64,000 bases of DNA from an uncultured Gemmiger sp. (GCA_944382785.1 CALWNO010000005.1:21631-85630), one strand, 5' to 3'; shown: positions 26,892 to 36,107, counted from the stretch's first letter. Notes: generated by a model from the sequence alone, not told the origin. A program made the numbers and translations.

Positions 26892-27974
26892 TTACGGGGT
26901 GGTGTCTCCCTCCTGCTGGGAAAGATCCTCCCCGATCAGAATCCCGTAGTAGGCCACCCGCGCCTGGGAATAGCTGCGGGCGTCCCGCTCACAGGCCTGG
27001 CTGTAGTAAGTATCGAAGTCCTCCTCCCCGTCGGTGTAGTTGCCGAATTCCTCGGTGTAGCGCTCCGCCGGCTGCAAAATCTGCAGGCCCCGGCTTTCCT
27101 CCGGCGCCGCCGCATACAGCTCGGTCAGCCGGTGCTGGTAGCCGTGGTAGGCTTCATGGCAGGTGGCCTCCACCAGGAACCCGGAGGAACGATGGAGCAG
27201 CTTGTCCACGCTGACCGTGATCTGGTGGGTGTCGTCCTGATAATAGGCGCACAGGCTGTCCTCCTCCACATCCTCGGCGGCCACGTTCAGCTCATGGGGC
27301 AGGCCCAGGCTGGCCTGCTCGATGTTGGCCACCGTCTGCAGCACGTCCAGCCGCTCCTGGGCGGTGAGGGTGTCCCAGGTTTCGGGGGTCAGCAGTTCCA
27401 GGGTGCGGAGCTCATCGTCGGACAGGGTATCCTCCGCCCTGTACTCGTTGGTGGCGGTGACCCGGGCGGTCAGCACCGTTCCCCGCAGCACCACGGCCAG
27501 CAGGAACATTCCCTGCAGGGCAGCCAGCCCCATGGCCATGGTACGGAACACCGCCGTCAACGACTGGTCGCGCCGGAACTGCTGCACCCGGCGCACCCGG
27601 GCCGGACTGCCCCGCCGGATGGGCTGGCTCTGGATGAGCACCACATACAGCAGGGCCAGCACCGCCGTGACCGCCAGCACCCCCTGGACCAGCACCGGAC
27701 GCAGGGGCATGTAGGCCAGGATGGTGTACACGCCGAAGGCGATGGCCTGGGTGGCCAGAATGTCCCGGATGCGGCGCCGGGACTCCCACTGACAGCAGAT
27801 GCCCCAGCCACTGCAGGCCACCACCAGCCCCCACAGGATGAACCGGGATTCGGCCAGGGTCCGGCCGTCCAGGCTGCGGAACAGCAGCATCCGGTACCAG
27901 ATCATCCAGACCACGATGCTCAGTCCGTATTCCACCAAAAAGCAGCCGTCGGTGGTTTCGTCGTAGTCGTACAT
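26892..27974 (-). CDS. Polytopic membrane protein with HExxH (zincin-like) domain
   Basis: The ATG at 27974 has an AAGGAGG site 7 bp upstream; 360 residues. Four to five hydrophobic segments occupy the first ~170 residues. The C-terminal half is soluble and contains HEAYH at 273-277, matching the HExxH zinc-peptidase core, and a downstream acidic segment (CERDARSY) could supply the third ligand. No family name is recognised. Proteolysis is plausible but unproven. It is convergent to the ATPase-ClpP operon and could belong to the same locus or be a bystander. A weak TTGCCC/TACAAA promoter may lie around 28075-28105 on the minus strand; otherwise 27975-28192 shows nothing. Confidence 0.6.
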   Translation of the reverse strand: MYDYDETTDGCFLVEYGLSIVVWMIWYRMLLFRSLDGRTLAESRFILWGLVVACSGWGICCQWESRRRIRDILATQAIAFGVYTILAYMPLRPVLVQGVLAVTAVLALLYVVLIQSQPIRRGSPARVRRVQQFRRDQSLTAVFRTMAMGLAALQGMFLLAVVLRGTVLTARVTATNEYRAEDTLSDDELRTLELLTPETWDTLTAQERLDVLQTVANIEQASLGLPHELNVAAEDVEEDSLCAYYQDDTHQITVSVDKLLHRSSGFLVEATCHEAYHGYQHRLTELYAAAPEESRGLQILQPAERYTEEFGNYTDGEEDFDTYYSQACERDARSYSQARVAYYGILIGEDLSQQEGDTTP

Positions 27975-28192
27975 GAACTTCCTCCTTCTTTCCGCCGCGG
28001 AAGGGCAGACAGGTTTCTTCTCCCGCTGAAAAAGACGAAATGTTGCGGGGATTTTGTACCGGTTCCGGCGTTCGGGGGGCAAATCACAGGGATTTTCCGC
28101 CGGGTCGGGCCCTTTTCCCGGCGACGTGCCGTCATTGTGTATGAAAACAGGCAATCAGGTTTGGATACAGTGCCGAAGTTGCCGGCCCTGCC

Positions 28193-28221
28193 TTGACATT
28201 CCTGCCGGGGTCTGGTATACT
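28193..28221 (+). promoter_or_regulatory. Sigma-A promoter of the T-box/trpB unit
   Basis: A consensus TTGACA at 28193-28198 and TATACT at 28216-28221 are spaced by 17 bp immediately before the T-box leader. Confidence 0.85.
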
Positions 28222-28228
28222 CCGAGCA

Positions 28229-28545
28229 ATTCAACGAGCTGAATCGCTGAAGCAAACCGTTGACGCAGAGAAGTACGCAGGGAACCGTTTTCCCAAGAGA
28301 GCCGCGGGTGGTGGGATCGCGGTGTGAACGGCCCGGCCGAATGGACTGCCGAGGGCGGGCCGAACGGAGTTTCCCAGTAGGACCCGACGGATTTCCACCG
28401 TTACAGGGAACGGTGTGTGTTGGCACATCGAAAGAGCGGGCGGGATTTTCCCGTCAATTTGGGTGGCACCGCAGAAGCACAAAAGGCTTTTGTCCCAAAG
28501 GGTATTTTTTACACATGCCCTGTGGGACAAGGGCCTTTTCCTTTT
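28229..28545 (+). promoter_or_regulatory. T-box riboswitch, predicted tRNA-Trp specific
   Basis: The leader contains the AGAGAAGTACG element, the AGAGAGCC distal stem I element and the T-box core GGGTGGCACCGC at 28461-28472. These are followed by a terminator hairpin and T-rich tail (about 28482-28545). In the specifier loop TGG (28342-28344) is followed by A and sits 6 nt before a GAG, the spacing of known specifiers, so the codon is Trp. Uncharged tRNA-Trp should stabilise the antiterminator and switch on the tryptophan synthase gene. Together with the promoter this explains most of the gene-free stretch 27975-28575. Confidence 0.88.
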
Positions 28546-28575
28546 CCCGCCGGGCCCACGGAAAGGAGGCCCATC

Positions 28576-29958
28576 ATGGCCGCAGAGAAAATCCCTTACA
28601 AGATCTACCTGTCCGAAGAAGAAATGCCCCGCACCTGGTACAACGTCCGGGCGGACATGAAAAACAAGCCGGCCCCCCTGCTGAACCCGGCCACCGGGCA
28701 GCCTATGGGGTACGAGGATCTGCGCCCGGTATTCTGCGACGAACTCATCCGCCAGGAACTGGACAACGACACCCGGGAAATTCCCATTCCGGATGAAATC
28801 CGCGATTTCTACAAAATGTATAGGCCCTCGCCCCTGGTGCGGGCCTACTGCCTGGAGAAAAAGCTGGGCACCCCCGCCAAGATCTACTACAAGTTCGAGG
28901 GCAACAACACCTCCGGCAGCCACAAGCTGAACAGCGCCATCGCCCAGGCCTACTACGCCAAGAAGCAGGGTCTGAAAGGGGTCACCACCGAGACCGGCGC
29001 CGGCCAGTGGGGCACCGCCCTGTCCATGGCCTGTGCCTATCTGGGCCTGGACTGCCAGGTGTATATGGTCAAGTGCTCCTATGAACAGAAACCCTTCCGC
29101 CGGGAGGTCATGCGGGTGTACGGGGCCTCGGTGACCCCTTCCCCCTCCAACACCACTGAGGTGGGCCGCCGCATTCTGGCCGAGCACCCGGGCACCACCG
29201 GTTCCCTGGGCTGCGCCATCAGTGAGGCGGTGGAGAAAGCCACCACCACCCCCGGGTATCGGTATGTGCTGGGCAGCGTGCTCAACCAGGTGCTGCTCCA
29301 CCAGAGCGTCATCGGCCTGGAATCCAAGGCCGCCCTGGACAAATATGGGGTGGTGCCGGACATTATCATCGGCTGTGCCGGGGGCGGCAGCAACCTGGGC
29401 GGGCTGATCTCCCCCTTCATGGGCCAGAAGCTCCGGGGGGAGCAGGACTACCGCTTCATCGCGGTGGAACCGGCCTCCTGCCCCAGCTTCACCCGGGGGA
29501 AATTCGCCTACGATTTCTGCGACACCGGCATGGTCTGCCCTCTGGCCAAGATGTACACCCTGGGCAGCAACTTCATCCCTTCGGCCAACCACGCGGGCGG
29601 GCTGCGGTACCACGGCATGAGCTCGGTGCTGTCCCAGCTGTACCACGACGGGCTGATGGAAGCGGTGGCCGTGGAGCAGACCAGGGTCTTTGAGGCGGCG
29701 GAGGAGTTTGCCCGGGTGGAGGGCATCCTGCCCGCCCCCGAAAGCAGCCACGCCATCCGGGTGGCCATAGACGAGGCCCTGCGCTGCAAGGAGACCGGGG
29801 AGGAAAAGACCATCCTCTTCGGCCTGACCGGCACCGGCTACTTCGACATGGTGGCCTATGAGAAGTTCCACGACGGCCTGATGACCGACACCATTCCCAC
29901 TGACGCCGAGCTGGAAGCCAGCTTTGCCCGTCTGCCCCGGGTTCCCGGGCAGGACTGA
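28576..29958 (+). CDS. trpB: Tryptophan synthase beta chain, TrpB2-type
   Basis: The ATG at 28576 follows AAAGGAGG; 460 residues, the longer TrpB2 length rather than ~400 for TrpB1. The pyridoxal-phosphate Lys is K117 in GSHKLNS and the phosphate loop is GGGSNLGG. The N-terminal segment starting MPRTWYN is typical of TrpB2. These enzymes condense indole with serine; many act without TrpA, as salvage enzymes. No trpA or other trp gene is adjacent, and the gene stands alone behind a Trp T-box, so indole salvage under tryptophan limitation is a reasonable role. It could also be part of a dispersed trp pathway. Confidence 0.9.
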   Translation: MAAEKIPYKIYLSEEEMPRTWYNVRADMKNKPAPLLNPATGQPMGYEDLRPVFCDELIRQELDNDTREIPIPDEIRDFYKMYRPSPLVRAYCLEKKLGTPAKIYYKFEGNNTSGSHKLNSAIAQAYYAKKQGLKGVTTETGAGQWGTALSMACAYLGLDCQVYMVKCSYEQKPFRREVMRVYGASVTPSPSNTTEVGRRILAEHPGTTGSLGCAISEAVEKATTTPGYRYVLGSVLNQVLLHQSVIGLESKAALDKYGVVPDIIIGCAGGGSNLGGLISPFMGQKLRGEQDYRFIAVEPASCPSFTRGKFAYDFCDTGMVCPLAKMYTLGSNFIPSANHAGGLRYHGMSSVLSQLYHDGLMEAVAVEQTRVFEAAEEFARVEGILPAPESSHAIRVAIDEALRCKETGEEKTILFGLTGTGYFDMVAYEKFHDGLMTDTIPTDAELEASFARLPRVPGQD

Positions 29959-30009
29959 GGGTCCTTTTCCGTCGCCTGTTCTTTCCCTTCCTATTTAATA
30001 GAGAGCGAT

Positions 30010-30046
30010 CCGCCCCGGCGTCCCCAGGATGCCGGGGCGGAATCTT
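30010..30046 (+). terminator. Intrinsic terminator after trpB
   Basis: A perfect 10-bp GC stem (30010-30019 with 30031-30040) is followed by a short AATCTTTT tail. Confidence 0.7.
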
Positions 30047-30071
30047 TTGCAGGGATCGGAATCCAGCGGGG

Positions 30072-32786
30072 TCACGCCAGGGTGAAGGTCACCGGGCCGG
30101 GCGCCGGTACCTCCAGGGTGAGGACCCACAGACCGGGGCGGCGCTGCACCGCCCGGGCGCCGGGCAGGGAGCAGGTCAGCCTCTTTTCTCCGGGCTGCAG
30201 GGTCACCAGCAGGGCAGCGGGGCCCGGACGGGTGCAGTCCAGCCGGGCGGTGAGGGAGGTGTGGTCCCGGTCCCAGCGGGCCTCGGCCACAAAGGTGTCG
30301 AAGCCGGGGGTCAGGGTGCCGGGAACGCAGCAGGAGGCATACCACTGGATCACCGGGGCGGACAGGCCGCCGAACTGGTGCCAGCCCGCCCCCCGGCCGC
30401 TCTCCACCATGAAATGCTCGAAGCAGTGGTAGGAGCGGGCACATTCGGTCTGCCACAGCTCCAGGGCGGTGTGGGCGATGCGCAGGGCAAAGTCCGGGTC
30501 CCCGGCGTCCAGGGCGGCCTTGAAGAAGATCCACTGGTAGGGCATCCACACCGACCCGTTCCAATATCCGTCCGTCCGGGCATAGGGAGCGGCCCGGTCC
30601 ACGGCGGTCAGGCCGCAGTCCGTCCACAGGTGGCGGGGACTTCTGACCTTGTCCCACAGTCGGCGGGCCCGGTCCGGCGGACAGGCCGAGGCAAAGAGGG
30701 GCGCCGCCCCGTCCAGGCCCATATCCAGATTGACCCCCGCTTCATCCCGGAGGAAGCCTTCCGGTTCTCCCTTTTCATTGTGGAGGACGTAGCTGTAATA
30801 CCCCGCCTCCTCGTCCCAGGCCACCGTGTTCAGGCAGCGGGCCAGGCGTTGGGCGTCGGCTTCATACCGGACAGCCTCCTCCTCCCGGCCCAGGACCCCG
30901 GCCGCATAGGCCAGAATCCGGGCATACCGGGCAGCGTGGGCGGTGGTGATCACCGGGGTGCAGCGCCGCTGCAGCCCCCGCAGGGCGATCTCCTTCTGGG
31001 CGGGATAGTCGTCCCACCCGCCGGAATTGTAGAAGTAATCCCAGGGCCGCAGCAGGCCGCTGGCCATATTGCCGGTGGTGGAGCCCCCGGCCTGCCCGGA
31101 GAAATAGGCATAGGCATGGCACATCTCGGGATACAGGGCCAGGGCGTCCTGCCGGGATTCGGGGCGGTTGAGCAGCTCCGCAAAGAGGAAGAACTGGGTG
31201 GGCAGCAGAGAACCGTGGTGGATGAAGGCGGCCTCCTCATCCCCGGGGGTGGTCAGGTAGGCCCGCAGGCAGTCCAGCCCCCGCCGGACCGACAGCGCCG
31301 CCAGTCCCATCCCGATAAAACCGGAATCCCAGGTGTACAGGCTGTCCCACCAGCGGCCGGGGGTATTGTGGCGGATGTACTGCCGCCGGGTGTAGACGGG
31401 ATAGACCACGTTGGTGCACAGCACCCCCTGCATGAGCTGCTGGCCCAGGGCAAAGGCCCGACCGTGGGGCAGCGGTTCGGCGGGGGCCATGGCGGCCAGG
31501 CCCTGCTCCCACCGGGCCTGACGGGCAGCGGGGTCCCCCAGCAGGGCGCGGCAGCTCCCGGCGGCCCCCGCCGGGTCCGCCCCCCAGGCAGCAGCGCCCC
31601 AGAGCACCCGGGTCTGGCCGGGAGCCAGGGGGATGGGGCGGAGGAACACATCGGTGAAGTGCCCTTTCCGGTTGCCCACCAGCAGATCATGGACATGGTC
31701 CTGGGCGGTGTCCCGCAGGAACACATCCAGCTCATCGTTTTCGATCTGGCGCACCTGGGCATTTTCGTAGTCCCAGCCCAGGGCATAGGCCCCGGCCAGA
31801 TGAGGATACCGCAAGGTCAGCAGGGATTCGGTGCCCCGGCGCCCCAGCAGCGGGCGGAAGCCCTCCTCCCGGGTGGTCAGTTCCACCTCGCCGGCCTGGT
31901 CGGCCTCACACAGGACCAGGCAGTCCAGCTGGGGATGGCCCACCCCGTGGCCGGTGAGAACCAGATCCAGGTCCCCCGCCGGCAGGGCCACCCCCAGATC
32001 CAGCCGTGCCACCCGGGGGTCCCGGCAGGGCGGCAGGGTCAGTACGTCCCCGGTGGACAGGCTGAAGGCGGCGTCCTCCGTCCCTTCGTTGCGGTAGCGC
32101 ACCAGCAGGCAGGGGTTGCGCAGGGGCCGGGACAGGGCAAAGCGGCAGCACATCCGGTCCCCCATCCCCGCAGGAAGGGGACGGCCGAAGTGGTCCCGGG
32201 ACAGGGCCCCGCCGAATCCCCAGCCCACACCGTATCCCTGCAGGAAACCGGGCACCGCCTGCTCCGCCCGGCGCAGCCCGTCCCAGCCCAGGCCGTCGGC
32301 GGGGCGGGGCACCCGGAACCGCAGCCACCGGTAGTCGTTGGCCATGACCAGCACGGCGCTTTCGGGCAGGCGGATGCGGGGCCCGGGCATGGTCCACTTC
32401 TGCCCCGAGGGGGTGGGATCGTGGGCGCTGGCTGCATAGTGCAGCACCAGGTCCTGGGGGTCCGGGGAGGCGTTGTGCAGCTCCGCCCGGATCAGGCAGC
32501 CCTGCTCCCCCGCCGTCAGGAAGGAGATGTCCGCGTAGACCCGGTCCTTCCATTCCAGCTCATAGCGCAGGGTATAGCAGGACAGGTCCGGGGCCGCCTG
32601 CCACACATGCCAGGGGCCTTCAAACCGCACGTTGGGCACCTCCACCCGGCGGCGGAACAGCCCCGGAAACACCGCCAGATCAAACCGGGTGCCGTCATGG
32701 ACGGCGGGCAGGTGGCTCACCCCCGCATACTGTTTGGTATAGGGTCCCCAATCGGGCAGGTGCAGGTCATGGGATTCAAATGTCAT
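30072..32786 (-). CDS. (alpha/alpha)6-barrel glycoside hydrolase, GH63/MGH1-like
   Basis: A 904-residue protein without signal peptide. The N-terminal ~400 residues are beta-rich. The rest is an alpha-toroid with family motifs: a WWDSLYTWDSGF segment near the start of the barrel and GYWNGSVWMPYQW later, both typical of clan GH-G enzymes (GH63 mannosylglycerate hydrolase-like, GH37 trehalase-like, glycogen-debranching-like). A general-acid Asp is probably in YTWDSGF. The substrate cannot be read from sequence; alpha-glucosides or mannosyl/glucosyl-glycerate are possible. It is cytoplasmic and probably acts on imported oligosaccharides, like the GH2 enzyme at 34257-36107. Confidence 0.75.
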   Translation of the reverse strand: MTFESHDLHLPDWGPYTKQYAGVSHLPAVHDGTRFDLAVFPGLFRRRVEVPNVRFEGPWHVWQAAPDLSCYTLRYELEWKDRVYADISFLTAGEQGCLIRAELHNASPDPQDLVLHYAASAHDPTPSGQKWTMPGPRIRLPESAVLVMANDYRWLRFRVPRPADGLGWDGLRRAEQAVPGFLQGYGVGWGFGGALSRDHFGRPLPAGMGDRMCCRFALSRPLRNPCLLVRYRNEGTEDAAFSLSTGDVLTLPPCRDPRVARLDLGVALPAGDLDLVLTGHGVGHPQLDCLVLCEADQAGEVELTTREEGFRPLLGRRGTESLLTLRYPHLAGAYALGWDYENAQVRQIENDELDVFLRDTAQDHVHDLLVGNRKGHFTDVFLRPIPLAPGQTRVLWGAAAWGADPAGAAGSCRALLGDPAARQARWEQGLAAMAPAEPLPHGRAFALGQQLMQGVLCTNVVYPVYTRRQYIRHNTPGRWWDSLYTWDSGFIGMGLAALSVRRGLDCLRAYLTTPGDEEAAFIHHGSLLPTQFFLFAELLNRPESRQDALALYPEMCHAYAYFSGQAGGSTTGNMASGLLRPWDYFYNSGGWDDYPAQKEIALRGLQRRCTPVITTAHAARYARILAYAAGVLGREEEAVRYEADAQRLARCLNTVAWDEEAGYYSYVLHNEKGEPEGFLRDEAGVNLDMGLDGAAPLFASACPPDRARRLWDKVRSPRHLWTDCGLTAVDRAAPYARTDGYWNGSVWMPYQWIFFKAALDAGDPDFALRIAHTALELWQTECARSYHCFEHFMVESGRGAGWHQFGGLSAPVIQWYASCCVPGTLTPGFDTFVAEARWDRDHTSLTARLDCTRPGPAALLVTLQPGEKRLTCSLPGARAVQRRPGLWVLTLEVPAPGPVTFTLA

Positions 32787-32947
32787 GGCGGATTCCCCCT
32801 ACTGGTATTTGCTCCCATTATACCACGGCTGTACAGGGGGTGTGTTCCGGCAAACTGCCCAAGGGCCGGCCGTTTTTTTATGCCATCTGCGCATAGCGCC
32901 GCCGGGGGTTTTCAGGTATGATAAAGAAAAGTGTTGGAGAGACAAGA

Positions 32948-32988
32948 GAGCAGCACGCCCCCGCCAGGGACCGTGCCGCTCTTTTTTT
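32948..32988 (+). terminator. Terminator hairpin in the leader of the EEP gene (possible attenuator)
   Basis: A 10-bp stem with one mismatch (32948-32957 with 32972-32981) is followed by seven T residues. It lies between a possible -10 box (TATGAT, 32917-32922) and the start codon at 33026, and there is no plus-strand gene upstream that it could terminate. Confidence 0.55.
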
Positions 32989-33025
32989 GTCCCCGAAAAC
33001 GCCCTTTCAGGAACGGAGGACCGAG

Positions 33026-34135
33026 ATGAACCGGATGGCAAAGCGCGCCGCTGCGGCGCTGGGAATCCTTGTGGGGCTGGCATTGCTGGCCCTGTTGGGG
33101 TATGTGGGATATCTGCAGGGGCAGTACTACCGCATCCCGGACAACACCGTCCTGGAAGTAGCCCGGCCCCAAACCGAGATGCTGACCACCGGCGCCTCCT
33201 ATACCGCCGTGAGCTGCAACCTGGGGTTCGGCGCGTACGGGCCGGACTATTCCTTTTTCATGGACACGGGAGAGATGACCGACGGCACCCCCACCCGGGG
33301 TATCCACGGCCGGGCCGAAAGCCGGGAGGCGGTGCTCGCCAACACCAACGCCGCGCTGGAAACCCTGACCGCCCTGGACCCCGACCTGCTGTTGCTGCAG
33401 GAGGTGGATGAGAACGCTTTCCGCAGCTTCCGGGTGAACCAGCGGCAGATGACGGCGGAGGCCTTCCCCGACCACAGCCATACCTGGGGGGAGAACTTCC
33501 ACAGCGCCTTTCTGTTCTATCCCTTCACCGACCCCCACGGGGATACCAAAGCCGGGCTGCAGACCCTGTCCCGCTTCCGGGTGGACCGGGCGGTGCGGCG
33601 CAGCTATCCCGTGGACGAGAGCTTTTTTGTGAAATTCACCGACCTGGACCGCTGCTTCACCTTCTCGTATCTGCCGGTGGAAGGGACCCACCGCCAGCTG
33701 GTGGTGGTGCACAGCCATATGTCCGCCTACGACGTGGGCGGCACCGTGCGGGCCCGGCAGCTGGAACTGCTGCGCCAGGTGCTGAGCGAGGAGTACCGGA
33801 AAGGCAACTACGTCATTGTGGGGGGCGACTTCAACCACGCCCTTTACGGCACCGCCCATGCCTTTGCAAGCCAGCAGACCTTCCCCGCCTGGGTGCAGAC
33901 CCTGGACGACACCGACCTGCCCGAACACTTCCGCTTTGTGCAGGCGGACAACGGCTTCACCGTGCCCACCTGCCGGGGCGCGGACATCCCCTACACCCCG
34001 GGGGTGAACTATACCACCGTGGTGGACGGGTTCCTGGTATCCGACAATGTGGAGGCCAGCGCCGAAAACATCGACAGCCAGTTTGCCTTCAGCGACCACA
34101 ACCCGGTGCAGCTGACCTTTTCCCTGGCGGCCTGA
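33026..34135 (+). CDS. Membrane-anchored endonuclease/exonuclease/phosphatase-family protein
   Basis: The ATG at 33026 follows ACGGAGGA; 369 residues. An N-terminal hydrophobic helix (about 9-30) anchors or exports the protein. The EEP fold is shown by LLLLQEVDEN (metal-binding Glu), VHSHMSAYD, VGGDFNH (Asp/Asn) and the terminal SDHNPVQL with the catalytic His. Extracytoplasmic EEP proteins include phosphodiesterases, sphingomyelinase-like phospholipases and nucleases; the substrate is not evident. It stands alone between two glycoside hydrolase genes on the other strand. Confidence 0.8.
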   Translation: MNRMAKRAAAALGILVGLALLALLGYVGYLQGQYYRIPDNTVLEVARPQTEMLTTGASYTAVSCNLGFGAYGPDYSFFMDTGEMTDGTPTRGIHGRAESREAVLANTNAALETLTALDPDLLLLQEVDENAFRSFRVNQRQMTAEAFPDHSHTWGENFHSAFLFYPFTDPHGDTKAGLQTLSRFRVDRAVRRSYPVDESFFVKFTDLDRCFTFSYLPVEGTHRQLVVVHSHMSAYDVGGTVRARQLELLRQVLSEEYRKGNYVIVGGDFNHALYGTAHAFASQQTFPAWVQTLDDTDLPEHFRFVQADNGFTVPTCRGADIPYTPGVNYTTVVDGFLVSDNVEASAENIDSQFAFSDHNPVQLTFSLAA

Positions 34136-34186
34136 ACGCCGGGGGAGGGTTGCCGCTCCCCGTTCCCGCTTTCTTCTTTCTTCCTC

Positions 34187-34228
34187 AAAAATACGCCCGC
34201 CCGGACAGCAGCCGGGCGGGCGTATTTT
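34187..34228. terminator. Bidirectional intrinsic terminator
   Basis: A perfect 17-bp stem (34187-34203 with 34212-34228) with A-run and T-run ends lies between the EEP gene and the convergent GH2 gene. Confidence 0.92.
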
Positions 34229-34256
34229 GGTTGTGGGGGTGGGATGTCCCGTTGTA

Positions 34257-36107
34257 TCAGACCGGGAATCCGGTGGGCCGCAGGATGGTGCACCCGGCGG
34301 GGTCAACCCCGGGGCAGACCCAGCTTTCCCCGGGATGCAGGGTGGGAATGGCTACGGTCCGGTCCCCCGCCCGCAGCACATACCCCCGCAGGGTGTAGCA
34401 GGGGAGGGTGTCGCGGCAGACCAGCCGCACCCCCCGGGGGTCCGGGCAGACCTGCAGGGGGGAGCATTCCGCCCGCACCGCTTCATAGGAGGGCTTGGGG
34501 TTGCCCGACCAGTCGGTGGAGCCGTGGACCCGGCGGCGCAGCCGCCCCGCCCCGTCCTCCCCCATCTGGGTGCGGTAATCGTTGAGGCAGAAGTAGATGG
34601 TGCCCGCCACCTGGGGCATGGTGCGGTACCGGGCCATCTTTTCCCGGAAAATGGCCGCCCGGCGTTCATCACCCCCGGAAAAGGCCGGTTCACACAGACC
34701 GAACTCGGCGGGGAGCAGGGCGCGGTCCGGGTTAGCCGCCAGGACGCGGGCCCATTCCGCCGCTTCGTCCCGTTCCCCGTGCCAGGTGCCCATGTAGTCG
34801 TTGATCATGAGCAGGTCCCCGCACCGCACCCCGTCCCGGGCGGGGTCATCATAGATGGTGTTGGTGACATAGTTCACCAGGCGGTGGGGGTCCAGGGCCC
34901 GGGTCTCGGCCACCGCCGCCCGGATATAGCGGATGGTCTCCTCCGCCTGGGCGTCCAGCTCATTGCCCACCCCCCAGGCGATCAGGCAGGGATGGTTGCC
35001 GTGTTCCCGGACCATCTCCCGGATCTGGGCGGAAAAGGCCGCCTGCTGGGCGGGCCCCGCCACCGCCGGGTCCTTGCCCCAGAAGGGCACCTCCTCCTGC
35101 ACCAGGATGCCGTGGCGGTCGCACCAGTCGTACACCCGGTCATCCTGCTGCCAGTGGAAGCGGGTAAGCACACAGTTGGATTTTTTGAGCAGGGTGAGCA
35201 TCTTTTCCAGCTGCGGCAGGGGTTCGGCCATGCCGAAGGCGGGGTCGGACCCGGGCATCCATTCGGTGCCGCACAGGCGCACCTGCTCCCCGTTGAGGTA
35301 CCAGGCGCTGCCCTCCACCCGCAGTTCCCGGAATCCGAACACGGTGGCGGTGCCGTCCAGGCAGACTCCCTCCCGGTACAGTTCCAGGGTGAGGGTGTAA
35401 AGATGCGGGGCGTCAAAATGCCAGTACCGCACCCCCTGCCAGGTCCGCCGGGGCAGGGTGAAGCTGCCCGCCGTGCAGGGCAGCTCTCCCTGGTCCACCA
35501 GGGCTCCGGGTTCTTCCGGGGTGCCGGCACTGACCCGCCACACCAGGGTCAGACCCGGCACGGGGGCGCCGTCAATGCGCCCCGCCGCCGAAAAGGTCCC
35601 GGCCCCCTCGGTGGCGCCCTGTTCCGGGTCTGCCAGCACCGGGGCGGCGCTGACCCGGCAGAAATCCAGGCAGTGGCTGCCAGTGCTCCACAAAGACACC
35701 GTGCGGATCAGCCCGCCGTCGTTGGGCCAGTCGAAGCTGCGGTTGCAGGGCAGCCCCTGGGCCGAGAAGGCGTTGTCCACCGTCACTTCCAGCCGGTTTT
35801 CCCCCTCCTCCTTCCAGAAGGGGGTGAGCTCTGCCGTGAAAGGGGTGTAGCCGGAACCCTGGTGCCGGGCCACCATATGCCCGTTGAGCCGGATCTCGCC
35901 GCTGCGGTTGACGGCGCCGAACCGCACGAACCGCCGCTGTCCCGGGCAGGGGGGCAGGGTGCAGCGGTACCGGGCCACACCGTACAGTTCCTCGGTACCG
36001 GGTTCTATGTTCCAAGTGTGGGGCAGGGTGACCGTACGGGCGCCGGACCAGTCGGGACCCGGACCCGGGCAGAACTGCCACTGAGACAGGGATTGCAGAA
36101 TGCGCAT
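34257..36107 (-). CDS. Glycoside hydrolase family 2 (beta-galactosidase/glucuronidase-like)
   Basis: The ATG at 36107 follows AAGGAGG; 616 residues. A sugar-binding jelly-roll N-terminus with the TLPHTWN motif leads to an immunoglobulin-like domain and a TIM barrel. The acid/base Glu is in GVGNELDA and the probable nucleophile Glu in LPAEFGL; the RFHWQQDD segment corresponds to the RTSHYP region. No signal peptide, so cytoplasmic. The length (~600) is that of short GH2 enzymes such as beta-glucuronidases, but aglycone and sugar specificity cannot be assigned. The AraC-type regulator 109 bp upstream on the same strand probably controls it. Confidence 0.85.
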   Translation of the reverse strand: MRILQSLSQWQFCPGPGPDWSGARTVTLPHTWNIEPGTEELYGVARYRCTLPPCPGQRRFVRFGAVNRSGEIRLNGHMVARHQGSGYTPFTAELTPFWKEEGENRLEVTVDNAFSAQGLPCNRSFDWPNDGGLIRTVSLWSTGSHCLDFCRVSAAPVLADPEQGATEGAGTFSAAGRIDGAPVPGLTLVWRVSAGTPEEPGALVDQGELPCTAGSFTLPRRTWQGVRYWHFDAPHLYTLTLELYREGVCLDGTATVFGFRELRVEGSAWYLNGEQVRLCGTEWMPGSDPAFGMAEPLPQLEKMLTLLKKSNCVLTRFHWQQDDRVYDWCDRHGILVQEEVPFWGKDPAVAGPAQQAAFSAQIREMVREHGNHPCLIAWGVGNELDAQAEETIRYIRAAVAETRALDPHRLVNYVTNTIYDDPARDGVRCGDLLMINDYMGTWHGERDEAAEWARVLAANPDRALLPAEFGLCEPAFSGGDERRAAIFREKMARYRTMPQVAGTIYFCLNDYRTQMGEDGAGRLRRRVHGSTDWSGNPKPSYEAVRAECSPLQVCPDPRGVRLVCRDTLPCYTLRGYVLRAGDRTVAIPTLHPGESWVCPGVDPAGCTILRPTGFPV

